From the NCBI RefSeq assembly GCF_000002985.6, contig NC_003283.11:8184001-8248000 (forward strand): a stretch of 64,000 nucleotides of DNA. The letters run 5' to 3'. Below the pieces are notes generated by a model. That model did no database searches, was not told where the DNA came from, and worked only from the letters and a program-made list of their open reading frames with translations. The stretch is from Caenorhabditis elegans (Eukaryota > Nematoda > Chromadorea > Rhabditida > Rhabditidae). Of the stretch, positions 47,501-59,769 are shown in pieces (the stretch's first letter is position 1; each line of letters starts with the position of its first letter). A program made the translations under genes and the position numbers.

Positions 47501-50500
47501 CAATTGGAGGTAGTCTTCTTTGAATGCTAGTACTTTTCCATCAATTGTATAGGTTCCTGTGTAGGTTGCCACAAATCGATAGTCATATGAAGTAGCTGAC
47601 AAAAGGTTGGTAATTGGTACAAGTTCAGTTGTTACATCTGGTTCAAATGATACATTCATTGGAAATTGCCATTCATTATTAGCGCCACCAGACTCCCTGT
47701 ACTGGACTGCAATTGAGCTTGGTCGATGCTCTGGTTCCAATCCATTCCATCGTAGAAGTAACGAAGATCCAGTAACATTATCAGGTCTCAATGTTCCTGG
47801 TACATCAAGAGTTCTAGCAACAGCTTCTGATGACACTGCATCGTCATCTTTCAGGATTGTAGCAGCATCCAGGTGAGAGATATGAGTAGCTGTTACCCAA
47901 AACTTGTACTCATTTGAAGGTCGAAGATTTGCAATTTTAACACGACATGGATTGATTAAGCAAGATGTTGTATCTGATGAAATGTTTGAAGAAACAGTTT
48001 CAGAAAGAGCAATGACTGCAATTGAAGTCGGTACAGAAATTCCTGCTGCTTGCTGTGAAATCTTATATTTTATCTCTGATATTGGAGCATTCAGCGTCTC
48101 TGGTAAATTCCAATACAGATAAACCGTATCTGGAGTAACTGGAATCGCATGAGGATCTCTTGGAGCGGATGGGTACCCAAACCCTGTTCGGAAAGATTTT
48201 GAAGCAGAAACTCCACTTGCTGGTGAATATCTATTGAGCCAAGTTACAGTTACATCATAGTCGGTTTCCTTGTCAAGAATTCCATTTTCCACGTGGATTC
48301 TGTCAGAGAAGCTTCTTACGTGCTTCACCTTATCAGTATTTTTCCGTGTAAAATATATTTCGTATTGGGTCTGTGGCATACTAACTTCTTGACAGGAAGA
48401 TGATGATGAGCTCTTTGTAACTTCCAAGAATGATCCAGTTTTCCCTTCGTTCACAATTGAAAATACAATCCCTTTTGAAGACGGAAGTTCGAAGCAAGAT
48501 CTTTCCGGATATGGTTGACTACTTTGACTGACCGCGAGTATTTGTTTCAGTGGTGGATTTGCAATAGTTATCGGTGTCACAGTGTCTTTCCCATAAATAA
48601 GCATTTCCGAAGAAGTGACAAATGCAAATAGTTTATCAGCAATTGCAAATGATGATATATCTTTGAGACCTTTATCTCCAAATTTGGTCCAATCAATTCT
48701 TACTTCGTTGCACTGTGAGTCTTCAGTAAGATCCACATATATCAATCCATTCCACGTAAGCGCATAAATTTTTGGTGAAGAAGCTCGATTCCAGGCAAAT
48801 TCAGTCATCATCCAAGTAACAGTTTGACTTGCCAAACATGATACAGTTAGTGCCAGATTAGCTTCAGTATTCTTGTTCATATCAAGTGCAAATAGTGATC
48901 CATTTTTGGTAAGCAAGTAGGCAGTGCTATTACCAGAATACGCATTAAGGGTTTTAATAGTTTGAACTTACTTCATAAAAGGATCATAAGCAAGCTGTTT
49001 TGCATCAGTCGCGGATGTTAGTTGAATCAACTTATGCGGGTTTAGAAGTGAAGTTGAAAGAAATGGCTCAAGAGATAACTGATATACATTTGTGCCTGCA
49101 ACAAATATTAAACGATTTCCGACCCAATCAGAAGTCATTGCATCAATTCGTGTTACATCTCCACCAATTGACACCTGAGAAGGAAGGATCGGTGATTTGA
49201 AATTTATAATTTTTTTAAAATAAAACCTACCTTATGTACTGTATTATCAATATGATTTGTATCAATCTGAACCAACACTGGCTGTGCAGACTCTCCTTCT
49301 TTCCTGACAGCGTACAAGTCTTCCCCAATGAATGCCATTGCTTGGTACTCTAACTAAAAGTTTATTTCTAAAAATTATATCTAACAGAAAGTATACCTTG
49401 ACTGGTTGTGCAACTTGCCGTGTCTCTCTTCTCGGTTCTTCATGAGCGAGATCATTAATTGATATCAGAGAATTTGTGGAATCAATTGCAAAAAGTTTAA
49501 CAAGAGGTTTAAGTTCTGAAATACTGCACAATAAGAACATATAAACTTCAGAAGCTTCCTTACCAGAACTGTCAATTGTGATCAACTCTGAAAAACTTCC
49601 AATATTCGTTGGCTCATTTGCAGCTGCTGCCTGACAAGACACTTTTCCAGATTTTACAGCAAATGAATAATGTGATTGAGAAGTAGTAACAGGTCCACCA
49701 ATCCAACTTCCATCATCTTTTGTGCAGTTGACAATGTACTGATAAGGTGTTCCATTCCATTCACTCGGAGGACCCCAGAAAAATGAAATGAGAGCTCTAG
49801 GACCGTCGACAGTTTTTTGTTGAGTTGCAAATATTCTCAATTGAGTTGGAGAAGTTGGTGGTTTTACTGGCGCTGTTAGTCCGGTTCTGTTGAGTACTGC
49901 TGTGGCCCACGGTGTCATTGCTTGCACAGAGACGTCAAATCTCTGCGCCGAACTCCAAGCTTCCAGAACTTCGGACGGGATTGTGAAGTTAGTTTCACTC
50001 TGAATCGTGATTATCGGTGGGTCTTGGCCTCCCATTTTTTCTCGAAAAATTGAAACTTTGAAGAGTACAGTTCCAGCTTCTAATGGTGGGGATAATGTCC
50101 ACTGAAGATTCGTTTTACTTCCATCAATAAATTTGATTTCATCACTGAACTCAATTTTGTGAGATATTGTTGCATATCGTAATGGTAGAATATGATCAAC
50201 TCTTTCCAATTCAGTCGCAACATTCACCACTTTCAGTTTTTTGTCAGTTTGAACAATGTGATTGTTTTTCGTAACAAGTATCATTTTGTCATGAAGAATC
50301 AGAAATCGACGAAATCTGAAATTTTTCTATTTGAATTTAGACAACGATTTAAATAAACTCACGGAACAATTGATGGAACACTAGCAATATCCCGTGGAGT
50401 TCTATTTTCTGGATCTGATTCCCAGAGAGTTATTGTTCCATTTCTTGCCTGTGTTAGAAAATGAACCATTCCGGTTGTATCATCACTTGATATTCCCATA

Positions 50501-53500
50501 ACTTCGGAACAAGCTTCCAATGGTTCCTCGCATGAGAAGTATCTGAAGCACAACTTTCGGAGATGCCTCTACATCGAACCTGTACTTACTCGAAATCAAA
50601 AGTGGTTGGCAGCCGGTAAGATGTAATTTTATAAGATGAAGCTATCAGAATGATAGATCTCGCTGGCATTATAGACATCATTTCGACAAAAAGTCCATCT
50701 TTGAAAGGTTTTGGTAAACCAGCAGTGTCATCCAAATATTTTTTGAATATTCCCATCCAAAATTTGTATTTTTTATTGTAAAACTAATTTGAAATTCAAC
50801 AAACCGAATGATCTCCAGCTAGATACACAGTTTTTGTGGTGTTATCCAGAACATGAGGATATTGAAGTTTTTCCACAATTTTTACAGAATCATCGGCAGG
50901 TATAATATTTCCCAAAATATCAACACTTATAATATCATCTGCCTGTCTTTTTGTGAAAACAAAGGGAACAACTGAAAAATTATACAATCAATTTTGTTAA
51001 TGATATGCAAGCTCACCGTCTCCTAAATCTGGGAGAGCTGTATTTGAAGTAGAAGTTGGTATTGAACAAAAGTCATCACTACATACTTGTACTTGTGCAT
51101 TGTATATGTTTCCAGGTGTAACGTCAATTTTCTATAAATGAATTAAATATCTTCAAACTGAAAAAGTTTACCCTACCATTTCAGTATTGGAGGTATATAT
51201 TTCAATTGGTGAAAAATCAGTGATATCTGGAGCTGTGACTTTTAGAAAATATGTGAAGTTTCTCCAAGAGCTGCCTTGTGCTTGAAACGGTAATGTGTTA
51301 GATTCATCCCATGACACTCTTGCTGTCTTATCTGATGTGAGCATTGCTATAGTGGAGACTGCGGTTATTCTTGGCTTCAGCAAAATCTCTTCCAGAACTC
51401 CAAACGACATAAGGGAGCTGGAGTAGGTAAATCTGAAAATAAATTCCAAAATCAAGTTGATGAGAGTGGGATTCGAACCCACGCCCCCGGAGGGACTGGT
51501 GCCTAAAACCAGCGCCTTAGACCACTCGGCCATCTCACCGTAAAAATCGGATTCCTGGGTCTCTTCAAGAGAACACAGTTGTTACAGGTAACCGACAGGT
51601 GCTAACGCGTAAGAGAGCGCAGACAGCGAAGGGAAAAGGTAAGAGACTTACTTGTTAGGTATGTCCTCTTCCGATCGTTGGAGGTTTTCAGCAAAAATGC
51701 AGTTCTCGTCTGCGTCGGTTTCCCCACACTTCTTTTTCATCCAATAAATTAGATCATTTTTTATTCTAAAATGTTGAATATCCGCGTAGCCCACGTCCTT
51801 GAAAATGTGAACATGATCCGTGACCGGATTCAGTGTCATCATGGACCCTGAAATTTCAAAATTTGACAGTGAATTTGAAAAATTACTAGAATACCATTTT
51901 GTAGAGCTGAATATAGAAGAAACTTGGAAACATCAAAGAAAATTCCATTGGAAGGAGACATATCTGAAATTTTAATTTTTTCGCTTTTCGAAATGTGTTT
52001 GGTATTTACTCTACACAAAATAAATGTTAAAAAATATTACCTTGAAGATATTGTAAACTGGCAACTGTTTCTATTCCTGTTGCATTGAATGCAACCATCT
52101 CAGTCCGATAAACTTTATTGTCGGCATTTAGTGTGTAAACATGCCTGAAAAGTTTTATTTTCCATTATTAAATTAAAAACTGGAATGAATTGGCTAAAGC
52201 CGGAGGGTCTCTACAGAACATTTTGAAACCAAATCTTTTGTCAGCCATTGACGAATCAAAAAAAAATCTGACCCATTGACTGAATCCAAAGTTATCTCCT
52301 TCGGTGCATTTAGAGCATCATTATTAACAATTAGCACACAATTCGGACTCTCCTCTGCCTCCATCGTTCTTAATTTGCATCGAATAATTCCTTTATCGTG
52401 TTGAACTGCATAAAGAGTTCTCTGGATATGGTCGATTTCAATTTGATTGATTTTTGTATCCATCTCTCCAACTGTTTTTAATTGAATAACAGAGGATGGT
52501 TGATCCTCGTCAGTTTGATTGGCAGACATTTGATATGTCCACAGCGATCCCTTTGAGCTTCCAATGGCAATGGTGGTATCGGAGATTCCAGCAATAGCTG
52601 AATATTTTTCTGGTATGAACAGCTATCAAGATAAAGACAAACCAGTAATTGTGTCATCCGTTGGTAATGGGAAGGGAATTACAGTAGCCGAATCTCCAAG
52701 AGCATACTGATCAATTTCACTTTCTAGGAGATGAGTTCCGTTTGAAAATATAAGACGGGAAGATGCAACAGAAACAAGTTCGATTTCAACTGAACAAATT
52801 ATTATTGAAAAACGGTGACAGATCAGAAAATTTGCGGTACAATTTAGATTCAATAAAATTGCATATGAAATTTTCTTACTATCTTTTTAAAAATTTCTTT
52901 CAAAAACTCAAAACTCACCCTGATTAACATAAAAATCCAGTTTAATTTCCACAAACGCCGTCGTTGCACCATGCTCATCAATTGCAGAAATTGAAGCTTT
53001 ACAACAATTATCTCTTGGAAGATTTGAGAATAAATGACACCTGGCAATTGATTCCTCTGTGTTGATTGTGTTATCATTCAGCGTCATAATTGTCAACTTG
53101 AATTTCGGCTGAAAGTTACAGAATTGGAATTAAATATTCATACTTTAGCGATCCTCTACCGTTGGTTGATTAGTCCTGTAGCAAACAGCTACTCGATCAT
53201 CAGAAAGTTGCAATTGTCCTATAACTTCTAATGTTGTTCCAGATTTTGATAATGGAAGATGATATGTTGTTGTTCTAGAAACAAGAACCTGATTCCGATA
53301 TGACAGTGCTAATCGTACTTCAACGTGTTCCCCGTGCTCAAAAGGAACATGAACTTCAGATGACAGAGATGAGTTTCTGAATGAATTCTGAGGAAGCGAT
53401 GTCCATCTCCATCCGAGAATTCCATTAAGTGGTTTTGTTTGGGAAAACCAGAAAATATCGGCATTTGCGATTTCTTTCAACTCTTCTGCTAAAGTTTCAG

Positions 53501-54351
53501 GGAACTCCCATTTCAGTTTCATTGATGTTTCGAGTACCTCCATGTTTACATGAACTTGGATAAGAAGCGCTGAAAATAACCGTGATAATTTTTATAAATT
53601 TAAATGAGAAACCTTGAGCCTGAGCTAGAAACGAAACAAGAACTGCTCTACATCCCTGTTTACAGGCATTCGACACAATTCCTTCTTCTGAACATTTCAC
53701 ATCACATTTAGATTCTCTTTCATCTACATCTTCACATCCATGTCTACACTGAAAAATAAATTTTTGACAAACATCACAACACGGTATTCAGTTTTTACTG
53801 ATGAAGTTCATGCACTACCAATAAAGTCAAGAAGTTCTCTTTTCCCTTGAGGATTTTTGAAAAGATCTGTTGAAAGACTTGATTTTTGTTATATGCTGAA
53901 AAAAATTGTGGAGCATTTGGACCAAACTTTTCTTCACATGGATAAAACCCCTAAGTTTACATTGAATGGAATCAGCTGTTCTTCATGAAAATTCTCAGAA
54001 GGTGATACACAATACTGTATAATTTCTATAAAGGAATACAATATTTCAAAATATCAGTTGTTGAAATAAATTAAAACATGTTTTCTTAAAATCTTACCGA
54101 TGAAATTCTACTTGAGTAATTGTATTCAGCAAGACCCGTCCAGTGAACTTCACCCGAATCAAGTGGATATGCCTGTGAAATATTTTTGATTATCTGAATA
54201 TTCCTAGCATTCTTACCAAATTCCTCTCCTCACATTGACTTTGGCATGTTTTTAACGATGAGGAGAATACGGTAGCTGATTTCACAACATCATGGAGGAG
54301 GAAGAACAACAAAAACAGAATAGCAAGTGATCGGAGGTGCAAAGAAAGCAT
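44519..54351 (-). CDS. rol-3: ROS1-like receptor tyrosine (pseudo)kinase
   Basis: I could join 29 exons in phase from the ATG at 54351 (signal peptide [15 protein letters not shown]) to 44519, about 2538 aa. The ectodomain starts with cysteine-rich segments ([19 protein letters not shown]) and alternates fibronectin type III modules with YWTD-type propeller blades ([20 protein letters not shown]), the ROS1/Sevenless plan. The long exon 48926-47068 carries several FN3 repeats and the TM helix ([20 protein letters not shown]). The kinase domain spans 46828-45725. It keeps the VAIK lysine, a helix-C Glu, MAPE and [11 protein letters not shown], but has HKNLSARKC for HRDLAARN and EMG for DFG. The tail repeats EPPSPSH twice and has two possible ends. 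In C. elegans rol-3 is needed for seam-cell and cuticle morphology. Two tRNA genes sit in its introns. Confidence 0.93.
44863..45254. other. Last rol-3 intron with a GC-rich insert
   Basis: If exon 28 is spliced at 45255, this becomes the last intron. Its middle (about 44930-45120) is far richer in G and C than the gene around it (TTTTTCGCCGCGCCCGACAC, then a purine-rich run), as if a repeat or transposon fragment had been inserted. I cannot name it. Confidence 0.4.
46207..46278 (-). tRNA. tRNA-Met (CAT anticodon)
   Basis: Acceptor GCTTCCG pairs with CGGGAGC (one G-T). The D arm reads TAGCGCAGTAGGCAGCGCG, the anticodon loop CTCATAA gives CAT, and the T arm is GTGAGTTCGAGCCTCAC. It is 72 nt without intron and probably the elongator. 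It lies in a rol-3 intron, on the same strand as the host gene. Confidence 0.93.
51459..51539 (-). tRNA. tRNA-Leu (TAG anticodon)
   Basis: Acceptor GGTGAGA pairs with TCTCATC. The D arm is GGCCGAGTGGTCTAAGGC, the anticodon loop TTTAGGC gives TAG, a long variable arm typical of Leu follows, and the T arm is GTGGGTTCGAATCCCAC. It is 81 nt without intron. It lies in the rol-3 intron between 51652 and 51432, same strand as the host. Confidence 0.93.
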
Positions 54352-54958
54352 ATAAAGAAGAGGATGAAGTCGTCATGTACAGGCTGTCTTCTCCCGATAC
54401 ACAGATCATTTGCACGTCCTCTTCTCTCTCCTCCGGATCAATTCCTTTGGATGTCTGCGTCTCTTCGTAAGATCTTGATCTCTATTCATGTAATCAATTG
54501 AATATCATTGACAACGACATCACATCAACATTTCTTCTTCTTCTTTTGTCTTTTTTCTTCTTTTCATGCTGATGATGCTGTCATTTGAGTGCCCTAGATT
54601 ACTCAAACACTCGTAAATTTTTTTTTAGTTTCGGTTTCCGTTTTGAATATTATCAAAGTTTGATGTCACCTTTTTATTCGTGTTTTCTTCAATAATATGG
54701 ATGCAATTTACCGCAACTTCTCAATTAACTTCACCAACCTTCCAACACACATTAGTCTGGGTAACTTTTATTTCTGAAATTGTATTTCTTTAATTTCTTG
54801 TTTGTTTATTTATTTTTCAAAAAACTTATATGTGCGACATTTTCAACAGCGAATTCAATTTGTTTGGCTTTATTAATGGAAAATAAACAAATAAAAAGTA
54901 TAATTTAAAAAAATGATGGAACGAGTTTTCGTAAATTGAATTTAATGAAAAATGCATT

Positions 54959-56274
54959 TCAATGTATCCTTTCGAAAGAATTTATCAGACTTCTCATCAA
55001 GTATTTTTCGATTTTCTTGAAATCATTAAGTAACAACAAGTTAACTACCGATTGATCATATCTAAATAATTTGGTTTTGTTATTATCCTACACTAAAACT
55101 AACCTGTAGCAATTTGCATGTAGACGCTCTCGGCTTTTATCAAAATGACATTTCAGTTGAGATCCAGGAGGGTTCATACAATTCTCTGTAAGTGAACAGA
55201 GGACCCACCTAAATTTTGATCAAATTTCATTATTTTAAAATTAATATTTTCCCCCACCATTTTACAATTTTCAGTGTATATTTTGTTCGAACAACAAACA
55301 TATTTCCCGGTCCAATTTGACGTTCTTGTTGTAGAAGTTGAATGGAGTCGGATGGAAAATAGGATAGTAGGTCTGAAAATTCAACTTAAAAATTGTTAGC
55401 TTAAAAAATACTTACCTGGATGTAAAACATCGAAGTTACTGTGATCAGTTTCTCGGAAAGAAATCAACGACGAGTAATAATCACTTATTCGCTTTGAAGC
55501 GATTTCTTTGAATAATTTGCTGATGACATCAGGTTTTATCATTTTCATATTGGCATCAATCCACCAAATAATTGGAAATTCTCTGAGTACCTCAGCTAAT
55601 ATTAATCCTTTGAAGTGATACTTCCAATTGTTCACGAAGTTAGGATAACACGAAGAATTGAACTGTCGGAATTCTAATTTTTCATCTTTGGGCAACGAAT
55701 TAACATAACTTGTGCTCAGATTTAGACCATAAAGGATGTATTTCTGATATGGATAAAATTTTCGTATGGATTCCAACGACTTCAAACTATAGTTGAAATG
55801 ATCATCGGAAGTTGCAGAAACAAATATTACTTCACTTTCATATTTCAAACTATCAGATATTTTTACAGCGTTGGTAGGCTTTCCTATCAATTCTGAAATT
55901 AAAATCACCAAATTTTACATACTTTCATTGAGAAAACCTACCCAACTTGTATAATGTATCCAACAAACCACATTCAAATTTTTTACCAATGGAGCTAGAG
56001 TTTTGAGGGTCTATATAACAAAAGTTGTCATATTCACCATGCTTTTTGGACCAACACGTGCATCCATAATCATCAAAACTCTCTAACTTTTCAGTGTTCT
56101 GAAAATTCAAATAATAAGTGCGCTATTTGGAACTGTACTCACAATTTCTCTATTAGGCATAACACGCAATAAAATCAAGAAAATTGTAAATATTGATCCA
56201 AGTACGAGGAGGATTGGAACTCGAAATAATTTTTTAATGGTTAATTGAGACAATTTCTGACGTCGTTTGTGCAT
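54959..56274 (-). CDS. DUF1647-family type II membrane protein (copy A)
   Basis: Exons 56274-56143, 56098-55942, 55892-55416, 55372-55258, 55208-55104 and 55061-54959 give 362 aa. A short basic cytosolic end (HKRRQKLSQLTIKK) is followed by a signal anchor (VPILLVLGSIFTIFLILL). The luminal domain carries C-x-C and CYIDPQNSSSIGKKFEC, then VIFVSATSDDHF, KYILYGLNL, EFRQFNSSCYPNFVNNWKYH and IIWWIDANM, and ends in NCMNPPGS and CYRYDQSVVNLL. These are the conserved blocks of nematode DUF1647 proteins. The WWxDA block resembles the metal-binding acid site of GT-A glycosyltransferases, so a Golgi glycosyltransferase role is possible but unproven. This copy lacks the separate 61-nt exon (SHSNFATLF) of copies B and C, whose equivalent is fused into exon 3. 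Confidence 0.82.
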
Positions 56275-57011
56275 GTCGAGTAATGAAATTGCATAGAAAA
56301 ACTTTCAAGCTAGTTGCTTGGAAACGTTTGAATATTGTTTAAAATAGTATCGTCAATAATTTAAAACCACGTTGGTCACTTGTTCAACATTTATGTTTTT
56401 ATTATTTAGATGAATGAAAAAAACATTTCAGATGTATTTGAAACGACTTTTTGACATAAAAATTCATTTTACAAACATGACAAAAACATCAAAAATTCAA
56501 ATAATAATATAACAATTTAAATTCTACTAAAAATGTCTCTATGTAGTGATGAGCATTAGAAGATTTAGTACGGATTGATCAAATCTAAAATGAACGCTTA
56601 AAATATTGTGCGAAAAGTTTAATGTTTACCTGACACAATTGGCAAATTAATTATACCTGAATTAGTTTAGTAAGTATCAGATAATGGTTAATCAGTTCAT
56701 GAAATCAGTTAGTGAGAACTGCTTTAATTTTTTTCAAATATACTAGCAGAAAATAAACAAATAAAAAGTAAAATTTAAAAAAATAAAATAAAAACTCAAA
56801 ATGTTCCTTTTGTTGCTTGCTAACAAAAGCATGTATCTCTCTCTCTCACACAAAATAGACTACTTAAAAGACAGATTCGTAGTAATATCTTCCGAAAAAA
56901 CATTTTCGTCCGTGACTTCTTTTGAAAATTAAATCAACAATTTATTAAAAACCCGAATTTCGAAATAGCACGCCCGGACAAAAAATTGCAAAATAATATA
57001 AGATTGGCACT
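56275..57011. other. Intergenic between DUF1647 copies A and B
   Basis: AT-rich DNA with a CT run at about 56838. No exon remnant of the neighbouring family was seen. Confidence 0.5.
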
Positions 57012-58887
57012 TTAAAAGTAAGATCCAAGTTTTGAATGATATTTTTTATAGTCTTGAAATTCATTCAGCATCAGTAGGTTGAGCACAGATTGGTCAAATC
57101 TGAAAAAATTGTTTCGAATTCAGATATCAGTAAAACTGTACCTATAGCAATTAGCAAATTGAGTATTCCTATCATTATCTGGAAAACGACAATAAACTTG
57201 AGCACCTGGTGGATTCATACACTTCTGGTCAAGGGCACACAGGACCCACCTTAAGAACAAATTATTTAAAAACAAATTTATATGTGATTTATCTAAAATA
57301 AATATTTTAAAGACTGACCATTTTACTGTCTCAACAGTGTATTTGGTTCTTGCAAAGAAGATAGTGTTTGCACCCAGCTGGGCTCCACGATTAGGATCTT
57401 TCAAAAGTGATATGGAATTTGTTGGGAAAAACGTTAATAACGCTGCAAAAAACATTACATAAAATATTTGTTATTTGTTACTTACATTTAAATAAAGTGG
57501 CAAAGTTGCTGTGACTTGAATGAATGAAAAAGTATATAGGGATTTGCTGAAAGTACAGAAGAGTTATTATGTTTTCAAAAAATTTCACTTACTACTCTAG
57601 TATCAGTTTTCTTAGAATTTTCAGATAATTCTTTTGAAAATGCTTCAATAAGCCCAGCAGTTTTAACTGAAATATGCGCATCCATCCACCAAATGTATTC
57701 ATACTCCTTCATAACTTCTGCCACAATAAGTGGCTTAAATCGATATTCCATCCAATTATTTGTATAATCTGGATATCCACTAGTGTCAAACACACGGACT
57801 TCGATTTTCTCAAACTTCTCTTTTAATTGACTTATACACGTCTCTTTGAGACTCAAGCTGTATAATATAAACTTTGCATTTGGATACATTTTATAGACTG
57901 AAGAAATGCTGTTCGTCGCTTGCTCATAGTGATTATCCGATGTTGCCGAGACGAATACAATGTTTTTAGAAATTTCATCTGTACTTTTGAAATCTACAAA
58001 TGGTCCAGGGTTGTCAACGAGATCTGAAAAAATGCTTGATTTTCATTAAATGTTTTCGAAATTGTTTTGCTTTAGAGAATCGTTCTTAACTAAAATTGAA
58101 CTATAAGAAATCTATCAAAAAAAATGTTGGTATATTTTTCACTACTAAAGAGTTTCGCAAAATTACTACAAGGGTGAACTTTTGGAGATTTTTGCCAAAT
58201 TCAAAAGTGTCTGTGAACAGGAAAATTTTCTGGAAGTTTCTAGAAAAAAAATTAGTTTGGAAAACTCTGAACATTTTGACCAATTTCATAACAGATTTTT
58301 CAATAAAACTATAAGTTTCATACTTCACTACAAACTGTTCTACAAATTTAAAGTTGCGAGCAAAGAAAGTACGGTTTTTGGGTTTTTAATTTTAACTTAA
58401 ACTCACTTAATTTCTCTAAAATGGGTAAGTGTCCACAATCAAATTGTTTTCCAATGGAAGTTAAATTCTGTGGGTCTGTATAACATAAGTTAATATGTTT
58501 TCCAGATTTTTCCGATTTGCAGTCACAGCCTGGTGAAGATCTTTGTGATGCTGCGATTTGAGATTGGGCTGGTTTTGATTCAGATGAAGTATTGATAACT
58601 TTTGATGATCTTTGAGGTTTTTCATTTGATTTGACCAGATTACGTGGATGTACTTCAATATTCTGAAATTTTATAAATCCAAATATTATACTGCAAACAT
58701 ATTTTTGTAAAAATATAAAATATTTTATCTGTGATTATAAAAAATAATGGATTTTTGTGCTGTTCAAAGTTGCAGATTTGATACTTACCTCATAATCGGT
58801 AACCTCACTATAGTGTGATAAAATCAAAAATATAGCTAAAGTGACTCCAATGACAAGTATCAGTTTGTCACGCATCGGTTTTCTCAT
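57012..58887 (-). CDS. DUF1647-family type II membrane protein (copy B)
   Basis: Exons 58887-58789, 58662-58407, 58023-57593, 57546-57486, 57442-57319, 57249-57142 and 57099-57012 give 388 aa. The N-terminus is a signal anchor (KLILVIGVTLAIFLILSHY), then a Ser/Pro/Gln-rich stem, then the DUF1647 domain: CYTDPQNLTSIGKQFDC, IVFVSATSDNHY, FILYSLSL, DTSGYPDYTNNWMEYRF, YIWWMDAHISV, FIHSSHSNFATLF, CMNPPGAQVYC and CYRFDQSVLNLLMLN. Exon lengths 431, 61, 124, 108 and 88 match copy C exactly, so the two arose by tandem duplication. An in-frame ATG upstream at 59001 would add a second hydrophobic stretch; 58887 is preferred because it matches copy C. Likely secretory-pathway enzyme by topology; substrate unknown. 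Confidence 0.85.
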
Positions 58888-59769
58888 TATGAAAAATCCT
58901 GGAAATTTGCATTCGAAATCGGCAGTTGAGAAAAAAAACGAGCACATAAAAATATTCAAAGTTGGAAGGATAAGATGATTACGAAATGAAAAAAAAATCA
59001 TGGGAAAGAAACAAACTAATCACTTTTTGTATAGTTTATAACAGTCAAAATAGCTTATTGGACAGTAACTCCGCATTGTAAAATAAATACTCACATAAAA
59101 ACTGATAATGTGTATCAATTGAAAAGGAAAGGCTTATAAATGACGTATCGAAAACTTTTCCCATACGAACTATCACTTTTTTCATGGACTTTTCAGGTTT
59201 TGAAAAAAAAAAATTAAAAAACTGATCCTGATTGAAATTACATTCCAGAATATCTTCCAGGAAAAATTACTGAAAATAGGAAGTTTCAAAAACTTTTTAG
59301 GTTCAATGTTCACAGCTGACATGTTAAATTTAGTGTGTCTAGAAAAAGAAGAACATGTAACAGGGCAAGAGCAAAATCAGTCGCACCTTATACACATTTA
59401 TAGGCAAACTTTGTTATCATTTTGTGGTTGATTCATCAATGGGAGTTTCCTCGTACACTTTGAGTTTATCTATTAAAAAGGATGATATATTGATTTTTAT
59501 TTTAGAATGAATTTTACTAACAAATGACTTAAAACAAAAGCAGTTTTCGAAAATTTTCGTAGTCATGGATTTGAATTTTAAAAAAACCCATAAACTTTCT
59601 GCCAAAGTTTATGTGAGAAATACATGAAACAGAGAAAAATACACGCTTTATCTTTTTTTTGTTATACCTGCGGAAAAAAAAATTGTGTATTATCTGTAGA
59701 GAATGGAAACAATTTTATAGACAAAAAATATTTAAACCCGAAAGAAACATGAAATTTGTTCATAAAATT
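58888..59769. other. Intergenic between DUF1647 copies B and C
   Basis: It contains one minus-strand frame (59417-59605) with no family resemblance or splice support. Nothing else is recognised. Confidence 0.5.

Noticed and set aside
52194-52273. Continuation of the rol-3 exon to a stop at 52194
   Set aside because: A GG/GTCAGA donor at 52273 joins in phase to 52144 and rebuilds a YWTD blade ([14 protein letters not shown]), so the extra codons are intron.
53961-54014. Candidate rol-3 exon reading [18 protein letters not shown]
   Set aside because: It cannot be followed by the next coding block without a 10-nt intron; splicing directly from 54098 to 53950 keeps the phase and is preferred.
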